Shown: positions 54,259 to 63,797, numbered from the stretch's first letter. The stretch is 64,000 nt of DNA from G963664115 sp965263045 (GCA_965263045.1 CBDHGK010000041.1:6405550-6469549); one strand, 5' to 3'. Notes: generated from the letters alone by a model not told the origin. Numbers and translations: made by a program.

Positions 54259-55077
54259 ATGCAAAACCACGTAAAAACTCTGTTTGTGGGCACGTTATTT
54301 CTCACGACCGGGTGCGGGTCGTCGCCGTCCACCCCGGCGAGCCAGACATCCACCTACCAGGCCCCGCGACTCGCAGACGGCCGACCCGATCTGAACGGTA
54401 TCTGGCAGAGCCTGAACGAGGCAAACTGGAATATCGAGGCACATGCCGCGTCCCAGGCCATCCGACCGGAGTTCGGCGCACAATTCGCAGTCCCGCCCGG
54501 GATAGGAGTGGTGGAGGACGGGCCGATCCCCTACCTGCCGGCTGCTTTGGAACAAAGGAATCAAAACTTCGAGGACCGCCAGATGCTCGACCCCGAAACG
54601 AAGTGCTTTTTGCCGGGCGTGCCACGGGCCACTTACATGCCATATCCGTTTCAGATCATTCAGAGCCAGGACACGATCCTCATCAGCTATGAGTTCGCCG
54701 GCGCTGTCCGAGTCGTGAACATGGGGGAACCCACCGAGGCACCCGCAGACAGCTGGATGGGTTGGTCCAACGGCCAATGGGAGGGTGATACGCTGGTCAT
54801 CGATGTGTCCGCTCAGAACGGTGAGACCTGGTTCGACCGGGCCGGGAACTTCAACAGCAACACCGTGCACGTGGTTGAGCGCTACACTCCGCGAAGCCCC
54901 GACACTTTGATGTATGAGGCGACGATCGAGGACCCCAATACGTTCTCGCGTCCCTGGACGATTCGCATGCCACTTTATCGCCGGGTCGAAGCGAACGCTC
55001 AGATCATGGAATTCAAGTGCCCAGAGTTCGCGGAAGAGTTGATGTATGGACATCTCCGCAAGCAGCCGGAAGACTGA
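54259..55077 (+). CDS. DLSGIW/WEGDTLVV family lipoprotein
   Basis: The 272-residue protein has a lipobox (LTTGCGSS), so it is membrane-attached. Family marks: RPDLNGIWQSLNEANW, TKCFLPGVPRATYMPYPFQI, WMGWSNGQWEGDTLVIDVSA, HVVERYTPRSPDTLMYEATI, EFKCPEFAEE. It begins a tandem of three such genes in 2.9 kb between copies D and E of the TGA family. The subgroup with GRPDL and the conserved HVVERY...DTL differs from the DLSGIW group in 11-21 kb. Function unknown. Confidence 0.8.
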   Translation: MQNHVKTLFVGTLFLTTGCGSSPSTPASQTSTYQAPRLADGRPDLNGIWQSLNEANWNIEAHAASQAIRPEFGAQFAVPPGIGVVEDGPIPYLPAALEQRNQNFEDRQMLDPETKCFLPGVPRATYMPYPFQIIQSQDTILISYEFAGAVRVVNMGEPTEAPADSWMGWSNGQWEGDTLVIDVSAQNGETWFDRAGNFNSNTVHVVERYTPRSPDTLMYEATIEDPNTFSRPWTIRMPLYRRVEANAQIMEFKCPEFAEELMYGHLRKQPED

Positions 55078-55157
55078 TAGTGTTCGCCCCCTCTTAGACA
55101 GGAACAGTGCCAGACAGGACCAGCCTCAGTCAGACAGGAACAGCCCCGGAGCCATCA

Positions 55158-56126
55158 ATGAATGGATCAGATGTGCGACGTCGATTGTGTTGGGTGATGG
55201 TCGTGACGGTGATGATCGTCGCTTTGCCGATAGTTGGTGTCGCCGCACAGCAGACCCCCTGGGGTGATCCCGACCTCCAGGGGATCTGGTCAAACGAGAC
55301 GATTACCCCGTTGGAAAGGCCGCCAGAGCTTGCGGGGAAGGAGTTTTTTACCGAAGAGGAAGCCGCCGAGTACGCGAGAAACATGCTGGAGCGTACCAAC
55401 CGGGACCGTCGAGATGGAACCGCCGCAGCGGACCTGGATCGCGCCTACAACGACTTCTGGTGGGAAAGCGGGACGACTGTGGTAAGCACGCTCCGAACTT
55501 CGATCATAATCGATCCTCCGGATGGCCGGATTCCGCCGCTTACCGATGAAGCCAGGACGCTGGCCGCGGAACGGGCCGAGTTCAGCCGGCTCCACGAAAC
55601 CGATGGTCCCGAGAACCTGAGGTTGACCGACCGCTGTATCTGGCGGTCGAGCATCGGGCCCCCCATACTGCCCACCGCTTATAACAACAATTATCAGATC
55701 GTGCAAAGTCCCGGAACGGTTGCCATTCTCGCCGAAATGATGCACGCGGTCCGGATCATTCCGCTGGACGGCCGTCCGCATCTTCCCGAGACCACCCGCC
55801 AATGGCTGGGCGATTCACGCGGCCACTGGGAAGGAGATACGCTGGTCGTCGAGACGACCAATTTTACGAACCTGACGAATTTTGGCAACTCAGGGGACCA
55901 GCTGCGCGTTATCGAACGTTTTAGCCGCGAAGACCGAGACACGCTCATGTACGAATTCACGATCGACGACGCGACAACGTTTTCCCGGGCGTGGACCGGT
56001 CAGACCCCAATGGTGAAAAGCGACGGTTTGATCTACGAATACGCCTGCCACGAGGGGAATTACGCGATGGCAAACATTCTCGCCTCCGCACGCGCGGAAG
56101 AGGCTGCGGCAGCCGGGGACCCATAA
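55158..56126 (+). CDS. Secreted DLSGIW/WEGDTLVV family protein
   Basis: The 322-residue protein has a signal peptide (CWVMVVTVMIVALPIVGVAA) and starts at 55158, GGAG 9 nt upstream. Reads WGDPDLQGIWSNETITPLER, ELAGKEFFTEEEAAEYA, DRCIWRSSIGPPILPTAYNN, WEGDTLVVETTNF, RVIERFSREDRDTLMYEFTI and YEYACHEGNYAMANIL. Closest relative is the next gene (same TITP.ERP.EL.GKEF..EEEA block); a recent tandem duplication is likely. 12 nt separate the two, so they share a transcript. Confidence 0.8.
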   Translation: MNGSDVRRRLCWVMVVTVMIVALPIVGVAAQQTPWGDPDLQGIWSNETITPLERPPELAGKEFFTEEEAAEYARNMLERTNRDRRDGTAAADLDRAYNDFWWESGTTVVSTLRTSIIIDPPDGRIPPLTDEARTLAAERAEFSRLHETDGPENLRLTDRCIWRSSIGPPILPTAYNNNYQIVQSPGTVAILAEMMHAVRIIPLDGRPHLPETTRQWLGDSRGHWEGDTLVVETTNFTNLTNFGNSGDQLRVIERFSREDRDTLMYEFTIDDATTFSRAWTGQTPMVKSDGLIYEYACHEGNYAMANILASARAEEAAAAGDP

Positions 56127-56138
56127 AGGAAGCGTCAC

Positions 56139-57110
56139 ATGAGCCATCGATTGTTCGCTTTGACGTGTTCTCTGGCGGCAGCGTTCGCGGTGTTGTCACT
56201 GGCGGTATCTGCCACCGGAGGGCAAACCTGGATTCCGCCCCGTACTGCGGACGGCCAACCCGATCTGGGAGGAACCTGGACGAACCCTACGATTACGCCT
56301 TTCGAGCGCCCGGCCGAACTTTCTGGGAAAGAGTTTCTTACCGAAGAGGAAGCGGCCCTGCTGGAAGAGCAAGCGGCTCTGAATAACGTGGATCGCCCTC
56401 CGAGGCCCGGCGAGGTCGGAAGCTACAACCGGTTCTGGTTCGACTCGGGAACCGACGTCGTGTCGACGCGGAGGACATCTCTTGTAGTCGACCCGCCCGA
56501 CGGCAGGGTTCCCGTCAGGCCGGAGGCGGAAGCGAGAAGAGTGTACGACCTCGAACACATCGGGGACTCCTGGGAGCACATGAGCCCGTGGGATCGGTGC
56601 ATCACACGCGGAGTGCCGGGGGGCATGTTCCCGGCCGGCTACAACAATGCCTATCGGATTACACAGATCCCCGGGTACGTCGTGATTCTCTACGAGATGA
56701 TCCACGAGGCCCGTATCATCCCGGTGGACGGCAGTCCGCATCTGCCTTCACAAGTGCGGTTATGGAACGGCGACGCGCGTGGCCGCTGGGAGGGCAATAC
56801 GCTGGTGGTAGATATCACGAATTTCAACGGCAAGGGCTGGATCGCAACAAACGGCGCGGCCGGACGCATCCGGGGCATCTACCAGAGCGAGGCCCTGCAC
56901 GTGGTCGAGCGCTTTACCCGCGTCGATGAGGACACGATCCAATACACTGTCACGATCGAGGACCCAAACGTGTTCACCAGACCGTGGACGGTGGCTATTC
57001 CTTTGACCCGCGATCCGGGTTATCAGATATTCGAGTACTCCTGCCACGAAGGGAATCAAGCCGTTCGGAATATCCTCGCCGGCGGCCGCGCTGAGGATGC
57101 CGAGGATTGA
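56139..57110 (+). CDS. Secreted DLSGIW/WEGDTLVV family protein
   Basis: The 323-residue protein begins with MSHRLFALTCSLAAAFAVLS and follows the previous gene by 12 nt; AAAGGAAG precedes the ATG. Reads GQPDLGGTWTNPTITPFERP, ELSGKEFLTEEEAALLEE, DRCITRGVPGGMFPAGYNNA, WEGNTLVVDITNF, HVVERFTRVDEDTIQYTVTI, FEYSCHEGNQAVRNIL. Two conserved Cys as in the whole family. Function unknown. Confidence 0.8.
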   Translation: MSHRLFALTCSLAAAFAVLSLAVSATGGQTWIPPRTADGQPDLGGTWTNPTITPFERPAELSGKEFLTEEEAALLEEQAALNNVDRPPRPGEVGSYNRFWFDSGTDVVSTRRTSLVVDPPDGRVPVRPEAEARRVYDLEHIGDSWEHMSPWDRCITRGVPGGMFPAGYNNAYRITQIPGYVVILYEMIHEARIIPVDGSPHLPSQVRLWNGDARGRWEGNTLVVDITNFNGKGWIATNGAAGRIRGIYQSEALHVVERFTRVDEDTIQYTVTIEDPNVFTRPWTVAIPLTRDPGYQIFEYSCHEGNQAVRNILAGGRAEDAED

Positions 57111-57296
57111 ATAGAGTGGCGAGGGGCGCTTCGGGTAGCGCCGTCCCCCCTTGCCCTAGATATTGGCTATGCCTCCAGCCTGGGCCTCTTTCCGCAATCT
57201 CAATCTCCCCGTCCCTACCAAAGTGTCCGTGACTCACGTACTTACGGCATATGACGCTAGCGTCGTTCGGTGTGACGGCTTAGAATAACGTCAACT

Positions 57297-58523
57297 ATGT
57301 CCGGTCGACTAATCGTGTTGCTGCTGATCGTCGGGAACGCCTCAGTGGGTCATAGCCATGACTGGCCTCAGTTTCGCGGTCCAGATGGGCAGGGGCACTC
57401 CTCAGAGGAAGAGTTGCCGCTGGAATGGAGCGAGACGCGGAACGTGATGTGGAAGGTTCCGGTTCCGGGCGGTGGGTGGTCTTCGCCGGTGGTCGCCGAC
57501 GGACGTATCTGGTTGACAGCAGCAATCGTCGATCAAGAAACAGCATCGCTTCGAGCCATCGCCTTTGACGTCGAAACCGGAAGAGAAGTCGTCAACGCTG
57601 AAGTATTCCGGATGTCGGACGCGAGCCTTCTGAATCTCAAGAACAGCCACGCTTCGCCCACGCCTGTCGTGGAAGGCGAGCGGGTCTACGTCCACTTCGG
57701 CGCCGAGGGCACGGCCGCGCTCACAACGTCTGGCGACGTTGTCTGGACGACGCGCTTTCCCTACATATCGCAGCACGGTAATGGCGGTTCCCCGATCGTG
57801 TACGACGACCTGCTCATTATCAACATTGACGGCTACGACCAGTCGTTCGTCGTGGCGGTGGACAAGAATTCTGGCGAGGTCCGCTGGAAAACGATGCGTC
57901 TGGAGCCGTTCAGCCAGGCGTATTCAACCCCCCTCGCGATCCGCGTCGGTGACCAGGATCAGATTGTAAGCGTCGGCGCATTTCAGGCAGTGGCCTACGA
58001 TCCGGAATCGGGAGAGGAGATTTGGCGTTTCGCTTACCCGCGTGACGGTTTTTCGAATGTCCCCCGCCCGGTCTATGGCCATGGGCTTGTCTATATCGTC
58101 ACCGGATTCCAGCAGCCATCATTAGTGGCGGTGCGAGTGGACGGCACGGGCGACGTGACCCGGACGCACATCGAATGGGCGCGCCAGCAGTCTGTACCGC
58201 TGACACCTTCGCCGCTGCTCGTGGGCGAGGAACTCTATATCGTCAGTGACATCGGCGTGGTCAGTTGTCTCGATGCCACCACTGGAGAGCAACACTGGCG
58301 ACAGCGCATCGTGGGTAACTACTCCGCTTCTCCAACATATGCCGATGGGCGCATTTATTTCCTGAGCGAAGAGGGAGTCACGACTGTCATTGATCCTGGA
58401 AAAGAGTATCGCTCGCTCACGACGAATTCACTGGATGGTTGGACGCTTGCGTCGATGGCGATCTCACGTGGTTCGATTTTCATTCGCAGCCATAGCCACT
58501 TGTACCGCATCGCTATTCCATAA
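57297..58523 (+). CDS. Exported PQQ-like (BamB-type) beta-propeller protein
   Basis: The 408-residue protein has a short signal peptide (MSGRLIVLLLIVGNASVGHS) and the typical opening DWPQFRGPDGQGHS, NVMWKVPVPGGGWSSPVV, then repeats with A-F-D-x-E-T-G and AVDKNSGEVRWKTM, YDPESGEEIWRFAYP, CLDATTGEQHWRQRI. These are the tryptophan-docking repeats of PQQ_2-type propellers. Whether it binds PQQ is unclear; many such secreted proteins are scaffolds. The ATG has no clear ribosome site. 187 nt after the previous gene, same strand. Confidence 0.8.
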   Translation: MSGRLIVLLLIVGNASVGHSHDWPQFRGPDGQGHSSEEELPLEWSETRNVMWKVPVPGGGWSSPVVADGRIWLTAAIVDQETASLRAIAFDVETGREVVNAEVFRMSDASLLNLKNSHASPTPVVEGERVYVHFGAEGTAALTTSGDVVWTTRFPYISQHGNGGSPIVYDDLLIINIDGYDQSFVVAVDKNSGEVRWKTMRLEPFSQAYSTPLAIRVGDQDQIVSVGAFQAVAYDPESGEEIWRFAYPRDGFSNVPRPVYGHGLVYIVTGFQQPSLVAVRVDGTGDVTRTHIEWARQQSVPLTPSPLLVGEELYIVSDIGVVSCLDATTGEQHWRQRIVGNYSASPTYADGRIYFLSEEGVTTVIDPGKEYRSLTTNSLDGWTLASMAISRGSIFIRSHSHLYRIAIP

Positions 58524-58779
58524 CGGCGCATGGAAAATGATCTCTTCAGCGCACAAACCCTTGAACGTTAAAATCTTGTGACCCTGGGCGCAAGGGCTGG
58601 ACTGGCCCGATGGACGTTCTGACGATCCGCCGGGTTGACCTCACCTCAACGTGCGCTCTCCGTAAGGTCGGCGTGACCTTCACTCCTGGGACCGGACGGT
58701 CTTTGTGCTGGGGTGGGGCATCAGACGGCGTGGCAACCATAGGCGTCCAATTTTGCGGATTGGGACCTCACCGGTTTGC

Positions 58780-58809
58780 TTGACTTTCGATGCTCGGTGC
58801 TCTGATATA
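58780..58809 (+). promoter_or_regulatory. Promoter of copy E
   Basis: TTGACT (58780-58785), 18-nt spacer, GATATA (58804-58809; overlapping TATAAT at 58806). The same CTTGACTTT block as before copies D and F. Apart from it, 58524-58862 shows no gene. Confidence 0.6.
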
Positions 58810-58862
58810 ATTGCATCCCCTTATTCAGGTACTTTATGGATGCACACATTGGAGGTTCAGGA

Positions 58863-60963
58863 ATGATCAAGACTTCTCGAGATGGGAATCGCCGGCGATT
58901 TAAGCTTGTTTTGGCGGGCCTGATCGTCTGGCTGGCGCAAGGCATTCTAATCGATCAAGGAGACACCGCAGAGACTGCATATGCGGCGGGACTGGCCTTG
59001 CAAGGCCAGGAGGACAGAACGCCTGTGGTGATCGAGCGGGCTCCGCTGCGCTTCATCCGGGATCCCAATCCTGCCTTCAGCGCCGTGGCCGTCAATTCTG
59101 AACACAACATGCTCGTGGTCACGGACGAAAATCTGTTTCAGATCCTCGAGTATGACAGTCGCGAAAACACCCCGCCGCAAGCCCGTTTCTCCGAACCCCG
59201 GCGTGTTATTTCGGGAACCACCACGAAAGCCGAGATGATGTGCGGCGTGTACATTGACCCTGTGACCCGGGAGATCTATATCCTTAACAATGACACGCAA
59301 CCCTACTTACCGGTTTTTTCCCTCGACGCCCGGGGCGACGCCACGCCGGATCGGTTCCTGGGGAGTATCCGGGGATTCTCGCTGACGGCGGACGAGGAAC
59401 GGCAGGAACTGTTCGTCGTGAATCAGGAAGGCGGGCGGTTTAGTTCCCCCGGCGGTCAGGGGGGTGCGGTTTATGTATTCCGCAAGCAGGCCGAGGGTAC
59501 AGAGGAACCGCTTCGGTTTCTCGAGGGTTATGATACGCAACTGGAAGACCCGCACGGGATCGCCCTGGACACGGTAAACAATCTGATGTATGTGAGCAAT
59601 TTCGGCAATGTTCACAACCTGAATTCGGAGACGGGTGAAATCTATGGCAGCTATGAGCCTCCGTCGATCACCGTGTATCCCCTGAACGCCTCCGGAAATA
59701 CACCACCTCTCCGGATCATCGAAGGACCGAATACCTTAATGAACTGGCCGGCCCATATGGCATTGCACAACGAAAGGCAGGAGCTGTTTGTGGCCAATGA
59801 TGGCGACAGCTCGATACTGGTGTTCGACGCTGCGGCCGAAGGCGATGTCGCTCCCCTCCGCGTCATCAAGGGGCCCAATACCGGGATCCTGCATCCGCCC
59901 GGTATCGGCGTTGGATGAACGACTGGGCGAGTTGTTTGTGGCGAGCATGGGCACCCCCTCGGTGACGGTGTTTCCGGTGACGGCCGACGGGGATGTTGAG
60001 CCCTTGAGAACCGTTCGAGGGGCACCGGTGGGGACGCAGAGCCTGATGATCGGCAATCCGGGCGCCGTCGGCTACGACACCCGGCGCGGAGAGATCCTGG
60101 TGCCCAACTGAGTGGCTCATCCGCAGATTGCGATGTTCGCCAGGTTGGCGGACGGAGGATCACCCCCGTCACGAACACTCTATGGACAGGCCAGCAGGCT
60201 GTCTCGAACGATGCACGACATCCGCTATGACGCGGTGAACGATGAAATCGTAGTGCCGGTCCCGTACTCCGAAGCGATCGTCACATTTGCTGGAGGAGCC
60301 GATGGACAGGAGGCTCCCATTCGAACCATCCAGGGCCCCATGACCGGAGAGATCGGCAGCCGCTTGGATGTGGACGAGATTCACGATGAGATTTTCACGT
60401 ATACAAGCGACAGCATAAAAGTCTACCCGCGCACAGCCAACGGTGACGTTGCGCCCATTCGGATCATTGAGGGTCCCGACACCCAGTTGGAAGCCGTTTA
60501 CGGAATTGCCGTGGACCCGGTCAATGACCTTCTCGTCATCGGACTGAACAGCGGCTTTGGAACTTACGGGGCGAGTATCGGGAGATCTCGAGACCCGGAG
60601 AAGGGCGCTATCCTGATGTTCAACCGGACCGACAGTGGCAACGTCGCGCCACGGGCCGTCATCCGCGGCGAGAAATCGGAGATTATCCGGATCAACCAGA
60701 TGCAGGTCTATCCCGATCGGCGACTAATTGTTGTGGCGATGCCGGGAATTCGAGACGTTATGGAACCGGAGGGTGCCTTCGTGGGCGTCTGGAGCTATGA
60801 CGACAACGGAGACATTCCTCCGATGTTTAAGATCCCCGCCAATCCTGCAACCCAGATCAAGAAACCTTTCGGAGTGGTCCTGAACCCGAATGAGCAGGAA
60901 GTCATCGTTTCGGACATGCGCAATCAGGGTGTCCTGGTGTTCTCGGTACCGGAGATCTTCTGA
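58863..60963 (+). CDS. Copy E of the TGA-containing beta-propeller family, with a frameshift
   Basis: TTGGAGG precedes ATG 58863. After correcting one extra G near 59907 (GGTATCGGCGTTGG; the other copies read GIALDE) the product has 699 residues with the family pattern: signal peptide (RRFKLVLAGLIVWLAQGILI), Cys127 (AEMMCGVYIDP), TGA at 60109-60111 in EILVPN-TGA-VAHPQIAMFA, end FSVPEIF. The frame as given stops at 59918, resumes from 59788 in another frame to 60111, and the third part runs 60112-60963. It has an insert (GGRFSSPGGQGG) compared with F. Otherwise very close to F; a sequencing error or a fresh mutation. Confidence 0.75.
60109..60154 (+). promoter_or_regulatory. In-frame TGA and SECIS-like hairpin, copy E
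   Basis: TGA 60109-60111, hairpin as in copy D: CATCCGC/GCGGACG with one mismatch, GCGA/TCGC, loop TGT. Confidence 0.45.
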
Positions 60964-60975
60964 GAATCAACGCCT

Positions 60976-61025
60976 CAGCCCGTGGTAGAAGTCTCAGGTC
61001 CTCTAGAGACTTCCGCCACGGGCTG
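60976..61025 (+). terminator. Very strong hairpin after copy E
   Basis: CAGCCCGTGG-TA-GAAGTCTC pairs with GAGACTTC-CG-CCACGGGCTG: 18 bp with one 2x2 internal loop and a 10-nt loop, 12 nt after the stop codon. Its right arm recurs at 63506-63526 after copy F. Confidence 0.65.
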
Positions 61026-61181
61026 CCAGGGCCTGTTGAGACCCCTCGACCTGGGCGTCACGCCGCCCCCGCCGAACCTTCTGCGATCGACATTTTCTGA
61101 ATCATGAGATCTCTGTGAAAGGCCGTGGCCCTTCATTGACTATGGGGGTCCATTTCGCCGAGCCGGATGGCGCGGGTTCAC

Positions 61182-61210
61182 TTGACTTTGAATGTCGGTC
61201 CTCTGATAAT
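61182..61210 (+). promoter_or_regulatory. Promoter of copy F
   Basis: TTGACT (61182-61187), exact 17-nt spacer, GATAAT (61205-61210), followed by CGC as in copy D. The start codon is 51 nt downstream. Confidence 0.65.
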
Positions 61211-61260
61211 CGCAACGACTATACGGGCACCTGGGCGTTCCCCCATCTGGAGGTCGAGCA

Positions 61261-63333
61261 ATGATCAAATCGTTTCGCGACAGGAATCGCTGGCGGCTTC
61301 AGCTCATACTGGCGGGCCTGCTGGTATGGCTGGCTCAGGGCATCCTGAGCGACAGTGGCAACAATTCCGAGCTTGTCTATGCAGCTGGGCTGGCCCCACA
61401 GGGCCAGGAAGACAGAACGCCGATTGTGATTGAGCGAGCCCCGTTGCGCTTCATCCGGGATCCCAATCCTGCGTTCAGCGCCGTGGCTGTCAATTCCGAA
61501 GCCAACATGCTGGTCGTGACCGACGAGAATCTGTTTCAGATCCTTGAGTACGACAGTCGGGACGATACGCCCCCTCAAGCCCGTTTCACCGAACCGAAAC
61601 GAGTCATCTCGGGGACGGCCACCCGAGCCGAGATGATGTGCGCGGTGTACATCGACCCGGTGACCCGGGACATCTATGTCCTCAACAATGACACGCAGCG
61701 TTACATTCCGGTTTTCTCGACGGACGCACGGGGCAACGCCACGCCGGATCGGTACATAGCGAATATTCGGGGATTCTCGCTTGCAGCGGACGAAGGCCGG
61801 CAGGAGTTGTTCGTCACGAATCAGGGCGGCCAAGTCTTTGTTTATCCCAAGCAGGCCGCAGGTGAAGACCAGCCGCTGCGGGTACTCGAAGGCTATGACA
61901 CGCAACTGGAAGATCCGCACGGAATTGCCCTGGACACGACCAACGACGTCATGTACATCAGTAATTTCGGCAATGCTCACAACCTGGATCCGGAAACCGG
62001 CGAAGTCTATGGCAGCTTTGAGCCCCCGTCGATCACGGTATACCCCCTGAGCGCGTCGGGAAACACGCGACCTCTTCGGATCATCGAAGGGCCCAGCACT
62101 TTGATGAACTGGCCTTCGCATATGGCTTTGCACGTGGAACGGCAGGAGTTGTTCGTGGCCAATGATGGGGACAGCTCCATCCTGGTGTTCGACGCCTCCG
62201 CCGAAGGCGATGTCGCGCCCCTCCGCGTCATCTCCGGACCCAACACCGGGATCCTGCATCCGCCGGGACTTGCGCTGGATGAGCGACTGGACGAACTGTT
62301 TGTGGCCAGCATGGGAACCCCCTCGGTGACGGTCTTCCCGGTGTTGGCCGATGGAGATGTCGAGCCGATCCGAACGATTAGGGGAGCGCCGGTAGGGACG
62401 AAGAGCCTGATGATCGGCAATCCGGGAGCTGTCGGCTACGACAGCAGGCGGGGAGAGATCCTGGTGCCCAACTGAGTGGCGCATCCGCAGATTGCGATGT
62501 TCGCCAGGTTGGCGGACGGAGGAGCAGCCCCCACCCGAACACTATATGGACAGGCCAGCCGGCTGTCCCGGACAATGCACGACGTCCGCTACAACGCAGT
62601 GCACGATGAAATCGTGGTACCCGTACCGTACTCAGAAGCCATCCTGACGTTTGCTGGAGGCGCGGATGGACAGGAATCTCCCATTCGAACGATTCAGGGT
62701 CCTAAAACTGGAACGATCGGCAGCCGCTTGGACGTGGACCCGATTCACGATGAGATCTTCACATATACGGCCGAAAGCGACAGCATTACGGTCTATCCGC
62801 GCGAAGCCAACGGTGACGTCGCGCCCATCCGGGTCATCAAGGGCCCGGACACCCTGTTGAAAAGTGCTTACGGGATTGCCGTGGATCCGATCAACGACAT
62901 CCTGGTGGTCGGACTCAACAGCCACTTTGGAACCGAACGCGTCGACATAGGGAACTACAGTGATCCGGAGAGGGGTGGCATTCTGGTGTTTAACCGGACC
63001 GACAGTGGCAACGTCGCGCCCCGAGCCGTCATCCGCGGTCCGAAATCGGAGATTGTTCGGATCAACCAGATGCAGCTCTACCCTGATCGGCGCCTGATTG
63101 TTGCGGCGATGCCGGGGATTCGAGATCAAATGGAGCCGGAGATCGCGTTTTTAGGCGTCTGGAGCTACGACGACAACGGGGATGTTCCTCCGCTGTATAA
63201 GATCCCCGTGGGTGAGACGACTCTGATGAAGAAGCCTTTCGGAGTGGTCTTGAACCCGGCCGACCAGGAAGTCATTGTGTCGGATATGCGCAATCAGGGC
63301 GTTCTGGTGTATTCAGTACCGGAGATCTTCTGA
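61261..63333 (+). CDS. Copy F of the TGA-containing beta-propeller family (candidate selenoprotein)
   Basis: CTGGAGG precedes ATG 61261. The full product has 690 residues: signal peptide (WRLQLILAGLLVWLAQGILS), RFIRDPNPAFSAVAVNSEAN, DENLFQILEYDSRDDTPPQA, single Cys127 (AEMMCAVYIDP), propeller repeats. The TGA is codon 405 (62473-62475) in EILVPN-TGA-VAHPQIAMFA. The standard code gives 61261-62475 and 62476-63333. Copies E and F are the closest pair, also in their promoters and downstream hairpin arm, so they are the latest duplication. Real stop TGA after SVPEIF. Confidence 0.8.
62473..62518 (+). promoter_or_regulatory. In-frame TGA and SECIS-like hairpin, copy F
   Basis: TGA 62473-62475, hairpin as in copies D and E. 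Confidence 0.45.
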
Positions 63334-63505
63334 GAACCGATTGTTCTTCAGCATGCGGGCGGATCTGGATCAGTGCCTCAAAGATGCACAGCCTGCGCCG
63401 ATTCCAGGCAGGCGTTCACCTGCATGGCCAGATCGGGCGCATTCGTCGGGCCGGCGCCTCGTCGCGTCCTAGAATCCGGCCCCGTTTGGCCGTAACGCGG
63501 CCCTT

Positions 63506-63526
63506 GAGACTTCCGCCACGGGCTGC
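63506..63526 (+). repeat. Second copy of the hairpin right arm from 61006-61026
   Basis: The 20 bases GAGACTTCCGCCACGGGCTG match those after copy E exactly, but the left arm is missing here, so no hairpin forms. It marks the end of the duplicated E/F unit. The gap 63334-63767 has no gene. Confidence 0.6.
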
Positions 63527-63767
63527 TAGAGCGACCGTCGGGCGCACTCCGCCCTCGGCGATGTCACCCCGGGTGAGGTCTACGATGGTGCCGGGCCGAT
63601 ACCTTCAGCAGCATCCACCTTAGATCGGCTGCCGCGCTGTCCAACGATTGGGGTCCACTTCCCCTCGCCCTACAATTTAAAGTCAATAGCTCACAAGCCT
63701 GCCTTTTGACTGATACTCCAGTTTCAGATCTTAAACCATTGCAATGCACCCCTCGCGAGGATCTGCC

Positions 63768-63797
63768 TTGACAGTGGATCGTTCTGCCGCTTATATA
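63768..63797 (+). promoter_or_regulatory. Near-consensus sigma70-type promoter
   Basis: TTGACA (63768-63773), 18-nt spacer, TATATA (63792-63797), then GGAG and ATG 63823. Best promoter match in the window; short leader of about 20 nt. Confidence 0.65.

Noticed and set aside
43386..63333. Changed genetic code with TGA as Trp or Gly
   Set aside because: TGA ends many intact genes here, including the TGA-family genes themselves after PEIF, and the codon occurs only once inside each family gene.
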